From: Thiocapsa sp.
GTDB lineage: Bacteria > Pseudomonadota > Gammaproteobacteria > Chromatiales > Chromatiaceae
Length of the DNA stretch: 64,000 bases
Reading direction: 5' to 3'
Assembly (NCBI RefSeq): GCF_018399035.1
Contig: NZ_CP073760.1
Location: forward strand, 5,022,501-5,086,500
A program made the translations under genes and the position numbers. Shown here piece by piece: positions 8,934 to 16,927 of this stretch. The notes under the pieces are model-generated. The model did not search any database and was not told the origin of the DNA. It saw only the letters and a list, made by a program, of their open reading frames with translations. Numbering within the stretch: the first letter of the stretch is position 1; the number at the start of each line of letters is the position of its first letter.

Positions 8934-9868
8934 CCGAGCCGGTCATCGATGCGCGTGGACTGACGCGCCGGTTCGGCGACCTGACCGCCGTCGATGCATT
9001 GGATCTGACGGTCGCTCCGCGTACCATCTATGGCTTTCTCGGCCCCAACGGCTGCGGCAAGACCACCACCCTGCGGATGTTGACCGGACTGCTGACGCCA
9101 TCCGCCGGCACGGTGAGCGTGCTCGGCCATCAGCTCCCGCGCGACGCCGAGCGGCTCAAGCGCCGGATCGGCTACATGACCCAGAGGTTCTCGCTCTACG
9201 ACGACCTGAGCGTTGCCGAGAACCTCGGTTTCGTCGCCGAGATCTATGGCCTCGGGCATCGCACGGCACGCCAGCGCATTTCCGCATTGCTCTCGACCTA
9301 CGCGCTGGAGCCGCTGCGCAGCCGGCGTGCCGGGCGCATGAGCGGCGGCCAGCGGCAGCGCCTGGCGCTGGCCGCGGCGACCATCCATGAACCCGCGTTG
9401 CTGTTCCTCGATGAGCCGACCTCGGCCGTCGATCCCGAGAACCGTCGCGATTTCTGGGAACGCCTGTTCGACTTGGTCGACGCCGGCGCCAGCATCCTGG
9501 TCTCGACCCACTACATGGACGAGGCCGAACGCTGTCATCGGCTCGCGATCATGGCGTCCGGGCACAAACGCGCCGATGGCTCGCCGGCCGAGCTGATGGC
9601 CGGCATGGGTGCCCGGGTGGTCGAGGTCGAGGCCCCCGACCTGCGCGCGCTCAAGCTGCAGCTCTCGGCGCTGCCGGAGGTCATCTCGGCCGCGCAGCTC
9701 GGCAGCCGACTGCGCGTGTTGGTGGCCGATCGCATCGCCGACCCGGTCGCCTGGCTGCGCACGCAATCGCTGCAGCCGACGCCCACCGCCCTGGAGCCGG
9801 CGCGTCCAAGCTTGGAAGACGTCTTCGTCACCAGCACCGGGACCCATGTCGGGAGCCGGCAACCATGA
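8930..9868 (+). CDS. ABC exporter ATP-binding protein
   Basis: 312 residues, GTG start overlapping the end of the adaptor gene. Walker A is GPNGCGKTT, the Q-loop is in YMTQRFSLYDDLS, the signature is MSGGQRQRLALA, Walker B is LLFLDEPTSAVDP and the switch histidine is in STHYMD. It belongs to the YhiH/YbhF-like multidrug ABC-2 group, cytosolic and membrane-associated. The C-terminal 90 residues are the accessory region usual for this group. It overlaps the permease gene by four bases (ATGA). The protein itself looks intact although both partner genes look damaged. Confidence 0.9.
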   Translation: MTEPVIDARGLTRRFGDLTAVDALDLTVAPRTIYGFLGPNGCGKTTTLRMLTGLLTPSAGTVSVLGHQLPRDAERLKRRIGYMTQRFSLYDDLSVAENLGFVAEIYGLGHRTARQRISALLSTYALEPLRSRRAGRMSGGQRQRLALAAATIHEPALLFLDEPTSAVDPENRRDFWERLFDLVDAGASILVSTHYMDEAERCHRLAIMASGHKRADGSPAELMAGMGARVVEVEAPDLRALKLQLSALPEVISAAQLGSRLRVLVADRIADPVAWLRTQSLQPTPTALEPARPSLEDVFVTSTGTHVGSRQP

Positions 9869-10878
9869 GCGCCGTGCTGCAATCGGCCCGGCGCATCCTT
9901 GCGATCCTGTCCAAGGAGCTGACCCAGCTGCGGCGCGACCGCACCACCCTGGGCATGGTCATCATGATTCCGCTGATTCAGCTGATCCTGTTCGGCTACG
10001 CGATCAACACCAATGTGCGTGATATCCCTGCCGCGCTGGTGGATCAGGCCAACACCGGCCTCAGCCGGGTGCTGACCCAGGCGGTCGAGGCGACCCAGGT
10101 GGTGCGTTTCACCGAGCGCACGCTCGACATCACCGCGGCGCAGGAGGCAATCGTCGAGGGCCGGGTGCGCGCCGCATTCATCATCCCGCCGGATCTGAGC
10201 CAACGCGTCGCCCGCAGCGGCAGCGTCGGCGCCGGGTTGGCGACCCCGCCTTCGACCGACGAGCAGACCAGCCGGCCGGTTGCACAGTGGATCGTCGACG
10301 GCTCGGACACCGTGATCGCCGGCGCCATCAAGGGTCTGAGTGCGATGCCGCTCACCGAGCTGCTGCGACGCCCCGCCAACCGCACGACGCCGACCTTCGC
10401 CGTGGCACTCTTCTTCAACCCGGAGCAGCGCACCGCGATCAACATCGTGCCCGGCCTGGTCGCCGTGATCCTGACCATGACGATGGTGATGTTCACCTCG
10501 GCGGCGATCGTGCGCGAGCGCGAGCGCGGCAACATGGAGATGCTGATCAACACGCCGGTGCGCCCGCTCGAGCTGATGCTGGGCAAGATCGTCCCGTACA
10601 TCGGGATCGGTCTGGTGCAGACCACCATCATCCTGCTGCTCGGCCACCTGATCTTCGGCGTGCCGCTGCAGGGCTCACTCCCGGCGTTGGCGGTCGCGAC
10701 ACTCGCCTTCATCGGCGCCAGTCTCGCCCTCGGGCTGGTCCTCTCGACCATCGCCGGCAATCAACTGCAGGCGATGCAGATGACCGTCTTCATCCTGTTG
10801 CCGTCGATCCTGCTGTCGGGCTTCATGTTCGTCGGACTGCTCATCGCCTCGCTGCGATTCAAGAAGCGGCCGGATTGA
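9865..10878 (+). CDS. ABC-2 permease, apparently with an internal C-terminal deletion
   Basis: 337 residues of the YhhJ/YbhR family. The N-terminal membrane segment (MVIMIPLIQLILFGYAINT), the periplasmic domain and most of the membrane domain are present. Family members run about 370-380 residues. After the conserved LLPSILLSGFMF they continue with PFEGMP-like and THFxRxxRG blocks before the last helix. Here FMF is joined directly to VGLLIASLRFKKRPD, the last helix and tail, so about 40-50 residues seem to be missing in frame (junction near 10830). The product is probably non-functional or altered. Family length is from general knowledge; the missing blocks are seen. Confidence 0.8.
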   Translation: MSAVLQSARRILAILSKELTQLRRDRTTLGMVIMIPLIQLILFGYAINTNVRDIPAALVDQANTGLSRVLTQAVEATQVVRFTERTLDITAAQEAIVEGRVRAAFIIPPDLSQRVARSGSVGAGLATPPSTDEQTSRPVAQWIVDGSDTVIAGAIKGLSAMPLTELLRRPANRTTPTFAVALFFNPEQRTAINIVPGLVAVILTMTMVMFTSAAIVRERERGNMEMLINTPVRPLELMLGKIVPYIGIGLVQTTIILLLGHLIFGVPLQGSLPALAVATLAFIGASLALGLVLSTIAGNQLQAMQMTVFILLPSILLSGFMFVGLLIASLRFKKRPD

Positions 10879-11261
10879 AATGGCCACCACAGTCGCCGCA
10901 CTGCACGACGAAAGCCGAGTGCAGGCAAAGTCCTACAATCGGCCAGTGCCGGAGAGGCCGCGAGTGACCGGTCACGCCCCGGAACCGACATTGGTCCTCC
11001 GATCGGCAATGGTCGAAATGTGACTGGTAACGGACGCCGAACCGAGCGTTGCGTTCATCCCCAATACCCCCATCGAGCGGACTCTCAACCACATCGGTGA
11101 GCCGCCCAACCCACTCGCGATCGCGCCCGCCGTGGACTGCCCGCCCGGGAGGATGCTCCCGAGCCGGCCCTCGATGCCGACCCGATGATCCGCAAGGATT
11201 GCCGGTGCGACCTACTGGAGCGCCAGGACACCCACCTGCCCAGTGACGCTCAGCCCCGGCA
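10879..11261. other. 383-bp gap without a convincing gene
   Basis: No frame on either strand gives a recognisable product. The tract GTGACCGGTCAC near 10973-10984 is a perfect 12-base palindrome. A related GTGACCGGTCAT lies near 7521-7532 in the other gene-poor gap, so the two gaps may share diverged mobile or repeat sequence. Confidence 0.4.
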
Positions 11262-12824
11262 TCATGGCCGGCTGCGGCTCGGCACGCGCGGGCGTTGGAG
11301 GCGCCAGCCGACCCACGCGCGCAGGCCGATATAGAGCACGACGCAGAAGGCCAGCACGTGGTTGGCCTTGTCCCACGAGAAGCCAGCGGGCTCGGTGAAC
11401 GGCGCGAACGCAAGCCAGGCCACCACCAGGACGCAACCCCAGAGCGCCAGCTGAAAGCCTCGCCGAAACACGCCCTCCGGCATCAAGACCAACATCAGGA
11501 GAGGTCCACCGGGTGGCATTTCAGGTCCGCCCGGTCGCCGACGGCGTGCGAGCCGATCGCCTGCAGCGCCGTCTCGGCGTTGCCGCCGTGGGCGAAGCCG
11601 GCGGGCGACTCCATCGAATAGGTTTCCAGGGGCTCTCCGAGGACATTTTTGGGTTCGGGCATGACGTCGCTCCGACTGGCGAGGTTGTTGTGTGGCTTCC
11701 AGGTCCGATGGTCTCTCGCGTACCGGGTCGATGTAGACGTATTGGCCCCAAACCCCGATCGCGAGGAAGTCGCCCTGCGGGTCTTCCGGGATCCACCACT
11801 TGTAGCCGTAGCCAAACATCCAGCTCGAAGCAGGGTTCTCGCCGGGCTGCAGGTGCGGTGCGCCTAGGTTCACCGAGGCCGCGACCCAGGCCGCCGGCAC
11901 GATCTGCCGATCCTCGCGCGCGCCACCCTCAAGGTACAGTCGCCCGAAGCGCGCCCAGTCGCGCAGCGTTGCGTTGACGCAGCACAATGCAAACTCGCGC
12001 CCCAGCAGATCGGTGCTCCAGGACGCCGAAGCCTCGGCGCCCATCGGCCCCCACAGTCGAGCGGCCAGATAGTCGGCCAGCGGCATCCCGGTGACGGACT
12101 TCAGCACCAGGCCCAGCGCCATCGTGTCGGCGCTGACGTAGTCGTTGAAGGTGCCGGGCAGGCGTGCCCGTTTGAGGCGCGCCAGCGTCTGCTCCACCGG
12201 CTCGCGCAGCGCCATCGCGCGGATGAACACCATGTTGATGTCCGAGAACGGGTTGTCGTAGCCCTCGTCGAAGGCCACGCCCGAAGACATTGTGAGCGCG
12301 TCCTCGATCGGCACGTCGCCATACGCCGAGTCGGCCAACGCCGGTACGTAGGCGCTGATCGGGTCGCGGATGGACGCGATTCGGCCTTCCTCCACGGCGA
12401 TGCCGATCAGTGCTGACACGACCGACTTCGCTACCGACCAGGAGGTGAAGGGCGAGGTCCCGTCGGCGCCCAGGTGATAGGCCTCATGGGTGATCGCGCC
12501 ACGGTGAACAACGACTATCCCGGTCGTCACCGTGCGGTCGAGAAAGGCCGCGAGGTCCCGCTCGGCGCCGTCGTAGCGGTAGGTGGCGGGCAAGGGGCGC
12601 GGGTCGGCATCGAAGGCCCGGACGCTGCCGTTGCGCGGCACCGGACGGGATGGGAAGATGCGGTCCATTGCGCGGAAGTTCTCGACCCGATGGGGCTCGG
12701 CGAACAGGGTGAATCCGGCCCAGTAGGGGCTCTGCCGCAGCCAGAGGATGCCCGCCAGCCCAAGCACCAGCAGGCCACCCAGGCCCCAAAGCGTAATGTG
12801 CAGCACACGTCTTCCGAAGGTCAT
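11262..12824 (-). CDS. Serine hydrolase (beta-lactamase family) frameshifted into a shortened VanZ-like tail
   Basis: From the ATG at 12824 the protein has a membrane anchor (LWGLGGLLVLGLAGILWL) and then a class C beta-lactamase/esterase domain. Its active-site SxxK is in SWSVAKSVVSALIG and conserved blocks include YGDVPIEDALTMSSG and GYGYKWWIPED. At VYIDPVRE (near 11713) the expected RETI continuation is in another frame, so a base change there shifts the reading. The frame stays open and enters, at 11495, a second gene: LALWGCVLVVAWLAFAPF then WDKANHVLAFCVV, the start of a VanZ-like membrane protein, joined straight to LYIGLRAWVGWRLQRP, its end. About 45 middle residues are absent. VanZ may really start at its own ATG, 11495. 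Confidence 0.7.
   Translation of the reverse strand: MTFGRRVLHITLWGLGGLLVLGLAGILWLRQSPYWAGFTLFAEPHRVENFRAMDRIFPSRPVPRNGSVRAFDADPRPLPATYRYDGAERDLAAFLDRTVTTGIVVVHRGAITHEAYHLGADGTSPFTSWSVAKSVVSALIGIAVEEGRIASIRDPISAYVPALADSAYGDVPIEDALTMSSGVAFDEGYDNPFSDINMVFIRAMALREPVEQTLARLKRARLPGTFNDYVSADTMALGLVLKSVTGMPLADYLAARLWGPMGAEASASWSTDLLGREFALCCVNATLRDWARFGRLYLEGGAREDRQIVPAAWVAASVNLGAPHLQPGENPASSWMFGYGYKWWIPEDPQGDFLAIGVWGQYVYIDPVRERPSDLEATQQPRQSERRHARTQKCPRRAPGNLFDGVARRLRPRRQRRDGAAGDRLARRRRPGGPEMPPGGPLLMLVLMPEGVFRRGFQLALWGCVLVVAWLAFAPFTEPAGFSWDKANHVLAFCVVLYIGLRAWVGWRLQRPRVPSRSRP
11495..11662 (-). CDS. Small overlapping reading frame, possibly a separate 55-residue protein
   Basis: Starts MPEPKNVLGEPLETYS and contains GFAHGGNAETALQAIGSHAV, ending with a TGA that overlaps the VanZ-like ATG at 11495 (TGATG). 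The spacing of NVLG-PLE, GF, G and GSH-V resembles the start of DUF2237 proteins, but the family cysteines are replaced and only half the domain length is present. It may be the true frame of this stretch, between the frameshifted hydrolase and the VanZ-like gene. Weak call. Confidence 0.3.
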   Translation of the reverse strand: MPEPKNVLGEPLETYSMESPAGFAHGGNAETALQAIGSHAVGDRADLKCHPVDLS

Positions 12825-13094
12825 CGGCCCATCTCCCGAGTTTTCATTCAACGCAGAGGAGACGCCAGGGTCACCATGTAACGCATCCGCCGATCGGGTC
12901 AGAGTGGCGGGGCGAGATCTCCGAGGACACCGTCGTGACGTCTCACTGCCCGGCTGACGGTCATGGGGCTGACGCCCAGGTTCCGATCCAGCTTGGGTTC
13001 CGGCGGGGGCAGCTTTCGCCCTGAAGAATAGTCTCGCGGTACCGCTCAGCATATAGAAACGCGCGACTTAATCCGAAATGCTCCTTCGTTAGCC
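12825..13094. other. Gene-poor stretch with a possible helix-turn-helix fragment
   Basis: On the minus strand a frame ending at 12899 reads LGVSPMTVSRAVRRHDG, a helix-turn-helix like the C-terminus of some transposases and regulators. It has no recognisable beginning. It lies directly beside the repeat cluster at 13095-13345. Otherwise nothing is seen. Confidence 0.35.
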
Positions 13095-13345
13095 TAAACC
13101 GCGCCCAGGTCATGGAGCCTTCCACCTTGCCACTTCGGTCCATCAGTAGTGCTAAACCGCGTCCAGAGCGAGATGCTAACTTTCGAGTGAGTTCGAAGTT
13201 TGGTGAATCCACGACCCTTAGCGGGGGGCGCGGTTTAAAATTTTATATTTTTTAATACTTTAAACCGCGCCGGCTCCAGCGGTTCTGAAATCCTCCGGGG
13301 CCGATCCCATCCAAAAACATCGCATACCGCACTGGGCGCGGTTTA
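13095..13345. repeat. Cluster of TAAACCGCG-family modules
   Basis: A partial module starts at 13095 (TAAACCGCGCCC). A full module runs 13153-13237, from TAAACCGCGTCC to GGCGCGGTTTAAA. Inverted, it matches the module at 56032-56116, sharing GCTAAGGGTCGTGGAT and CTCGAAAG-TGAGCATCTCGC with few changes. Then comes the AT-rich linker and a second full module 13259-13345, which inverted matches the module at 2508-2596. The order module-linker-module is therefore kept while the module partner varies. Confidence 0.9.
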
Positions 13346-13400
13346 GACTGTAGTCCTGGCATGTATTAACGACTCGTAGTCCTCACTCTGGAGCTTGGTG

Positions 13401-13649
13401 ATGGGTCACCCGTTATCCATCCGCTTGGATGATGACACCCAAACGACGCTGGAAGATGCTGCGAAGTCGCGGGGCATCGGACTGGCGACCTATGTGCGCG
13501 AGTTGGCCGCGAACGAGGCGAGGCGTCTTCGGCGCGAGCGCATTCGGGCGCAAAGCCGCGCCGTCGGGGCCTTTGTCGCTTCGTCGCCCGAAGGGCAGTC
13601 CTTTTACGCCGATTGGGGGACTCCCACCACCGACGGCGAGCCCCGGTGA
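13401..13649 (+). CDS. Ribbon-helix-helix antitoxin-like protein
   Basis: 82 residues. The N-terminus GHPLSIRLDDDTQTTLEDAA followed by GIGLATYVRELAANEARR is a CopG/RHH DNA-binding fold. The C-terminal tail is short and polar and ends YADWGTP, fitting the toxin-binding tail of MazE/PemI-like antitoxins. The stop overlaps the GTG start of the remnant toxin gene (GTGA, 13646-13649). The antitoxin looks intact while its toxin partner does not. ATG chosen at 13401; a GTG two codons upstream is in frame. Confidence 0.8.
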   Translation: MGHPLSIRLDDDTQTTLEDAAKSRGIGLATYVRELAANEARRLRRERIRAQSRAVGAFVASSPEGQSFYADWGTPTTDGEPR

Positions 13650-13775
13650 ATCCTTCGGAAAAGGCGACGGCGGGTCAGATCGTCCTAGTGGATTGGCGCG
13701 ACGCCCTCCCACATCACTGACGCGCAACTCATCGAGATTCGGCGACTGATCGGGATCGCAATCGGACTGGAATGA
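13646..13775 (+). pseudogene. MazF/PemK-type toxin with its middle removed
   Basis: The first 22 codons read VNPSEKATAGQIVLVDWRDA, the N-terminus of a PemK/MazF-like endoribonuclease. The frame stops at 13718-13720. In the next frame from 13713 the DNA reads ITDAQLIEIRRLIGIAIGLE and stops at 13773-13775, a typical toxin C-terminus. The 80-90 residues that should lie between are absent, so start and end are joined out of frame. It cannot make an active toxin. Confidence 0.8.
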
Positions 13776-14116
13776 GGTCCGGGGTTGGGTGCATGTCGGG
13801 GGCAGGCAAAACATCATTCCGTCCGAATCAAACCGGGATAGACCGGAGCGCGCGGGGCTGTTTCTCGGAGATGAAGATTGACACGCGTTCTCGACCCATC
13901 CAGCCCGCTGCTCATCGGGCGATTCTTGACCACCCATTCGGAAGGCTTTCACGGCAATTCCGGCATGACTGGTCGTCCGGCGCCTCTGGATTGGTTGAAG
14001 GCGCTGCCGCAGGGGGAGACGACGAGTCAGGAACCGGCGCGCCGCAGCGACATCGACGCCGTGCGCGGCGCGGTCTTCGAGCAGACGGATGGCCTGCTCC
14101 GCGAGCCATAAGGCGG
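13776..14116. other. 341-bp gap between toxin remnant and DUF3581 gene
   Basis: A minus-strand frame near 13910-14110 contains LAEQAIRLLEDRAAHGVDVA, which is plausible protein sequence but too short and unanchored to name. No RNA, terminator or repeat is evident. It may be a further gene scrap. Confidence 0.35.
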
Positions 14117-14827
14117 TCAGACGCCAGCGAGACTGGCTGCCTTCCACCCGGCATAGCGCTCGACCAACCCCCGTAACGCCTCGGGCTCGTAGGCCCGCAA
14201 GCCGCTCAGGATGAGGGTCTTCGCGCCCTGTCCGACCGGCTCCCCGGCGGCAGTCAGGCGGAACCCGAGTCGGGCCTCGCCGCGCTTGCCCTTCACCTCC
14301 AGCTCGGTCGATTCCAGCGCAATGTCCACGTCAGGGCAGTCCAATCGGTCCAGCTCGAGCGACATCCGGTCATAGATCACCAGGGGCCGATCCGGGTTGA
14401 TCATCACACCCTGCTGCTCCATGAGCGGCACCAGGATGTGCGGAAAATTCCGACCCGAAAAGGCCACGTAGCGGCGCACCAGCGATTCAATCATGATCAA
14501 ATCCCGGGTCACCTGTCCCGAACGCTCGACCTCGAGACAGGGCTTGCCGTCGGCCGTCTCGACCACGACGCCGGCGCCGCTCTGAATGACGTTCAATGCG
14601 GCATCCGCTCCGACCATTCCGGTGAAGCGAAAGGTCATCCGATGCGCAAGACCACATCGGGCGAGGACAAGTGCAAAGAGGAGATCGCCGGGGACACAGA
14701 AGCGCGGATTCGTCGCATCGTGGATCGGATTGAAGTCACCCGCGACCTCCTTGGCGAAGGCGCGGCCTTGCGGCGCGGAGATACGTAGCAGGCCGTCTTC
14801 GGCCGCGTGGAAAGGATCGAGAAACAT
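14117..14827 (-). CDS. DUF3581 family protein
   Basis: 236 residues with a good start (MFLDPFHAAEDGLLRISAPQ) and conserved blocks DFNPIHDATNPRFCVPGDLL, FRFTGMVGADAAL and VIYDRMSLELDRLDC. DUF3581 is a gammaproteobacterial family. The FNPIH and RFCVPGD blocks resemble MaoC/hot-dog hydratases, so an acyl-CoA-related role is possible but unproven. The gene is intact and is the source of the 100-bp copy at 6441-6540. It sits within otherwise decayed accessory DNA, so it is probably an older resident gene. Confidence 0.88.
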   Translation of the reverse strand: MFLDPFHAAEDGLLRISAPQGRAFAKEVAGDFNPIHDATNPRFCVPGDLLFALVLARCGLAHRMTFRFTGMVGADAALNVIQSGAGVVVETADGKPCLEVERSGQVTRDLIMIESLVRRYVAFSGRNFPHILVPLMEQQGVMINPDRPLVIYDRMSLELDRLDCPDVDIALESTELEVKGKRGEARLGFRLTAAGEPVGQGAKTLILSGLRAYEPEALRGLVERYAGWKAASLAGV

Positions 14828-14962
14828 GGCTCAAAGCTCCGAGGTCCGGGAGGCCGGACGACCTGCCGCCGGGGCGAGGAAAGGACATCGACCGCGCGAG
14901 GGGGTCGGGTTGGCGCTGCTTGCCCTCGGGGAACACCGGCGCTTCGTGCCCACGCACCACGC

Positions 14963-14990
14963 GGTTATCCCCGCAGACGCGGGGAACACT
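14963..14990 (-). CRISPR. Single orphan CRISPR-type repeat (type I-E-like)
   Basis: On the minus strand the 28 bases read GTGTTCCCCGCG, TCTG, CGGGGATAACCG. This is the type I-E repeat architecture, with the GTGTTCCCCGCG arm, a variable core and a CGGGGATAAACCG arm, less one A. A second possible partial repeat end (CTCGGGGAACACC) lies at 14926-14938, but its spacing does not fit a normal 61-base period. No cas gene or array is present in the window. Confidence 0.6.
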
Positions 14991-15062
14991 TGGAGAAGCA
15001 AGCCCGCGCCGGCGCGGCGGAGTCGCGGTTGTGGAACGCCTTGATCGCACGCTGGCATTGAG

Positions 15063-15185
15063 ACGCGTCCGGTCGACATCGCCGATCGCGAAGGCGACAT
15101 CGACGATGTGTTCGTCGAGGCGCCGTGCCCCGAGAGCGGCGCCGACTGGCTGATCCGCGGACAACACCACGACCGGCTGTTGACG
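15063..15185 (+). pseudogene. IS4-family transposase fragment
   Basis: In frame from 15063 the DNA encodes RPVDIADREGDIDDVFVEAP, then GADWLIRGQHHDRLLTD. The DRE-GDI-D-F pattern and the later DWLIR-DRLL are the catalytic DREAD-box region of IS4-type transposases. Both ends of the gene are missing, and the fragment is joined directly to an hsdM fragment on the opposite strand near 15185. Confidence 0.65.
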
Positions 15186-15574
15186 GACTCCCCGACGGCG
15201 ACCGGGAAGCCGAATGTCCCGGCGGCCGGGTCGCACATCACATCATCAGGCGTTGGCTCGACCATCTCGACCATGAGCTGGATGAAGTGGCGCGGGGTGC
15301 GGAACTGACCGTTCTGCCCGGCAGAGGCGATCTTGCCGAGCATGTCCTCGTAGACGCAGCCTTTGTCGTCCTTGCCCAGCGGGAAGATCCGCCGATCCAT
15401 CGGGATGCCGAGTGTCTGCGACTTGTTCTCCTCCAAGGTATGCAGGTCATCGAGGCGCTTGATGAACAGCGGGTAGGTGATCTGCTCGATCACCGAGAGC
15501 GGGTTGGAGACCCTGCCGGACCAGAAGGCATTCCAGATTTGATCGACCTGGTTACGGATGTCACCTGTCAGCAT
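15185..15574 (-). pseudogene. hsdM fragment, type I restriction-modification methyltransferase
   Basis: From the ATG at 15574 about 130 residues match the HsdM N-terminus: IWNAFWSGRVSNPLSVIEQI, YPLFIKRLDDL, then QFRTPRHFIQLMVEMV and the SAM-binding motif I CDPAAGTFGF. Homology stops soon after motif I, where the IS4 scrap begins. The catalytic NPP(F/Y) motif, hsdS and hsdR are absent, so this is a dead remnant of a type I system. The open frame continues by chance to 14831. Confidence 0.8.
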
Positions 15575-15702
15575 GGTTTTCGTCGTCCTTCCATTCAGTC
15601 GTGGCCAAAATACCCTGCCTGCCGGTGGTCGGCCGGCTCAGTCTGCCCCGACGGGACTCGGACGTCTCGGTCACCGGGCCGCGAGGGTCGTCTTGCGGCG
15701 TC

Positions 15703-16362
15703 TCAGGGGCGAGGCTCCAGCTTCCACACGTGCTCGGCGAGCGCGGTGAGGCCGCGTCGGCGAAAGTTCGGTGACTCGTCGATCACGTCGAAACTCGCCA
15801 GCGGCTCGATGCTGTAACGGTCCGCGAAACGCGTTTGGACCTCGTCGCGACCGACCGAGAAGGGCGGGCCGGACATCTCGGCCTGATCGTAGTCGAGCGT
15901 GATCAGGAGGCTCTTTGCGGTCGCGGGCACAATGGTTTTGAAGTGCTCGGCGTAGGCCGGGCGCATCTGCGGGGGGAGGGCGATCAGCGAGGCGCGATCG
16001 AAGACGGCGCCGACGCCTTCCAAATGTGCAGGCGTGAGATCGAAGTAGTCGCCGACGAGCACCCGCAGCTCGTCGACCGCGTAGGTGCGAAACGGCGGTG
16101 TCTCCGTCACGCGCGGTTCCAGGCCGTTGTCGGCGAAGAGCTCCTGCACGCCCAGCTCGCTGATCTCCACCCCGACGACACCGTGGCCCCGGCTGGCGAG
16201 CCAGAGAAGGTCGAGTGTCTTGCCGCAGAGCGGGACGAAGACCAGGGTCTCGGGTACGAGTCCGAGACCGGGCCAGAACTCTTGGAGATGCACGTTGATC
16301 TCGGGGAGATGCCAGCCGATCTCGCCATGCTGCCAACGGTCGAGCCAGAATTCAGGGGTCAT
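15703..16362 (-). CDS. tpm: Thiopurine S-methyltransferase
   Basis: 219 residues from the ATG at 16362. The start is typical of bacterial TPMT: MTPEFWLDRWQHGEIGWHLP. It is followed by VFVPLCGKTLDLLWLASRGH (SAM-binding motif), GVEISELGVQELF and VGDYFDLTPAHL, and the later VFDRASLIALPPQMR. The enzyme uses SAM to methylate aromatic thiols in the cytosol; bacterial members also methylate selenium and tellurium oxyanions. The frame is open upstream to 16434, but those residues lack homology. The C-terminus ends near the truncated hsdM gene. Confidence 0.92.
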   Translation of the reverse strand: MTPEFWLDRWQHGEIGWHLPEINVHLQEFWPGLGLVPETLVFVPLCGKTLDLLWLASRGHGVVGVEISELGVQELFADNGLEPRVTETPPFRTYAVDELRVLVGDYFDLTPAHLEGVGAVFDRASLIALPPQMRPAYAEHFKTIVPATAKSLLITLDYDQAEMSGPPFSVGRDEVQTRFADRYSIEPLASFDVIDESPNFRRRGLTALAEHVWKLEPRP

Positions 16363-16621
16363 GGGGGGAAGTGGTGAGTGGTGAGTGAACAGTCGTGAGT
16401 AAGGGACGCCGGGGTCGGGATCAGTGCGTGTCATGTCGTTCGCCGAGGCAGCGCGATCCGCGTGACGGATACCGCCTACGCCGACGGTGTGTCTCGAGAC
16501 CCGACGGGGGATTGTACGCCGATTGCGGCATGGAGACCTTCACCGGCGAGATCAAGCGCGGGCCGCTCGCCAGCAGTCTGAAGACCGCCAGTGTGGATGC
16601 CTCCGGCTGGCGCTCCTGCTC

Positions 16622-16645
16622 GTGACACCGCTCCCGCGGTGTCAC
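16622..16645. repeat. Dispersed palindrome with GTGACACCGC arms
   Basis: Perfect 10-base arms, GTGACACCGC and GCGGTGTCAC, around a TCCC loop. A near copy with a TCT-centred loop lies at 47628-47651. It is REP-like and intergenic in both places. Confidence 0.8.
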
Positions 16646-16713
16646 GTCTCTCCCGACGCTCCGCGTCAAGCGTTCGCGATGACTTGCGCTTCGGTTAGTG
16701 GGGTTCAGCCCCT

Positions 16714-16739
16714 CGTTCCCACGCTCCAGCGTGGGAACG
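16714..16739. repeat. Dispersed palindrome with CGTTCCCACGC arms
   Basis: Arms CGTTCCCACGCT and AGCGTGGGAACG around a short CC centre form a near-perfect hairpin. A second, degenerate copy (GACGCTGGAGCGTGGGAGC) lies near 16776-16793. This type of palindrome is widespread in gammaproteobacterial intergenic DNA. Confidence 0.8.
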
Positions 16740-16835
16740 CCGTCCGGCCGCTCCGGCGGCCCGTGTTGCGGATGCGACGCTGGAGCGTGGGAGCCAGGAA
16801 GATCGGGCAGGCCATTCCACGCCGAACGCGACTCC

Positions 16836-16858
16836 AAAAAAAACCCGCTTGCGCGGGC
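16836..16858 (-). terminator. Rho-independent terminator of rpmB-rpmG
   Basis: On the minus strand CCCGC, loop, GCGGG is followed by eight T residues. It lies about 70 bases beyond the rpmG stop codon. Confidence 0.85.
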
Positions 16859-16927
16859 TTGTTCTCAAGTGCCGACACGGGCGCTGCGACGCGATAAGCG
16901 TCGAAGGCTCGGCGGCGATGGAAGGCG

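Larger units (their letters stand above)
16363..16927. other. 565-bp intergenic region holding palindromes and the rpmBG terminator
   Basis: No gene is seen. It holds two dispersed palindromes (16622-16645 and 16714-16739), a degenerate repeat of the second near 16776-16793, and the rpmBG terminator at 16836-16858, each listed separately. Confidence 0.6.

Noticed and set aside
9535..10647. A 370-codon minus-strand frame
   Set aside because: It is antisense to the ABC ATPase and permease genes and has no domain.
14925..15070. A CRISPR array of two or more units
   Set aside because: Only one complete repeat is present. The possible second one is a 13-base end whose spacing does not fit a type I-E period, so no array is claimed.
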